NCBI GenBank assembly: GCA_015295885.1
Contig: DVEE01000042.1
Span: 1-5,050, forward strand
Source: Leptolyngbyaceae cyanobacterium M65_K2018_010
GTDB taxonomy: Bacteria; Cyanobacteriota; Cyanobacteriia; Phormidesmidales; Phormidesmidaceae
DNA length: 5,050 bases
Reading direction: 5' to 3'
In this document: positions 4,981 to 5,050 of the stretch, one piece after another
Numbering within the stretch: the first letter of the stretch is position 1
Layout: each line of letters opens with the position of its first letter
Notes under the pieces: model-generated
Databases searched by the model: none
The model's input: the letters and a program-made list of their open reading frames with translations, nothing else
Told to the model about the DNA's origin: nothing
Program-made: the position numbers and the translations under genes

Positions 4981-5050
4981 ATGAAAGTCACCTTTTTTAG
5001 CACCAAACCCTACGATCAGGAATTCTTTGAATTAGCCAACCCCCAGTACG
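4981..5050 (+). CDS. 2-hydroxyacid (D-lactate) dehydrogenase, 5' part only
   Basis: Only 23 codons are inside the window: MKVTFFSTKPYDQEFFELAN followed by PQY. This start closely resembles the N-terminus of bacterial D-lactate dehydrogenases of the D-isomer-specific 2-hydroxyacid dehydrogenase family (K.. FFSTKPYD..FF). Those enzymes reduce pyruvate to D-lactate with NADH in the cytoplasm, often in fermentation. The NAD-binding and catalytic residues lie beyond the window, so substrate assignment rests on the N-terminal match alone. ATG 4981 is the natural start; no Shine-Dalgarno is close to it. The gene follows the signalling gene after 61 nt and could be separately transcribed. Confidence 0.8.
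   Translation, partial: MKVTFFSTKPYDQEFFELANPQY

Overview
The window looks like a piece of a cyanobacterial chromosome. The evidence is a set of protein families that are largely or typically cyanobacterial (a DUF4079-type membrane protein, a DUF3288-type small protein, a cyanobacterial-style MnmA) together with three perfect copies of the octamer GCGATCGC (HIP1) and many CGATCG cores spread through the coding sequence. The DNA is moderately GC-rich. A filamentous, Leptolyngbya-like lineage is possible, but that is only a guess.

Layout, all genes on the + strand: (1) 51-488, a four-helix membrane protein of the DUF4079 type; (2) about 590-1132, an uncharacterised three-helix membrane protein whose best start is probably a TTG behind a very strong polypurine ribosome-binding site; (3) 1255-2367, mnmA, the tRNA U34 2-thiouridylase; (4) 2382-2669, a 95-residue DUF3288 protein 14 nt behind mnmA, probably co-transcribed; (5) 2754-4919, a large soluble PAS-PAS-GGDEF-EAL protein of cyclic-di-GMP metabolism with both catalytic domains apparently intact and a canonical inhibitory site; (6) 4981 to the window end, the first 23 codons of a 2-hydroxyacid (D-lactate) dehydrogenase. 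The intergenic gaps are short (at most about 120 nt) and contain several inverted repeats that could be terminators or leader structures, though none has a good + strand T-run.

The genes do not form an obvious single pathway: they cover tRNA thiolation, second-messenger signalling, probable fermentative lactate metabolism and two membrane proteins of unknown role. I see no mobile element, CRISPR array, tRNA, rRNA or phage gene, and no convincing new multi-gene system. The points most worth a second look are the hairpin and direct repeat in the mnmA leader, the histidine pattern of the DUF4079 protein, the cysteine pattern of MnmA, and the unexplained start and function of the second gene.
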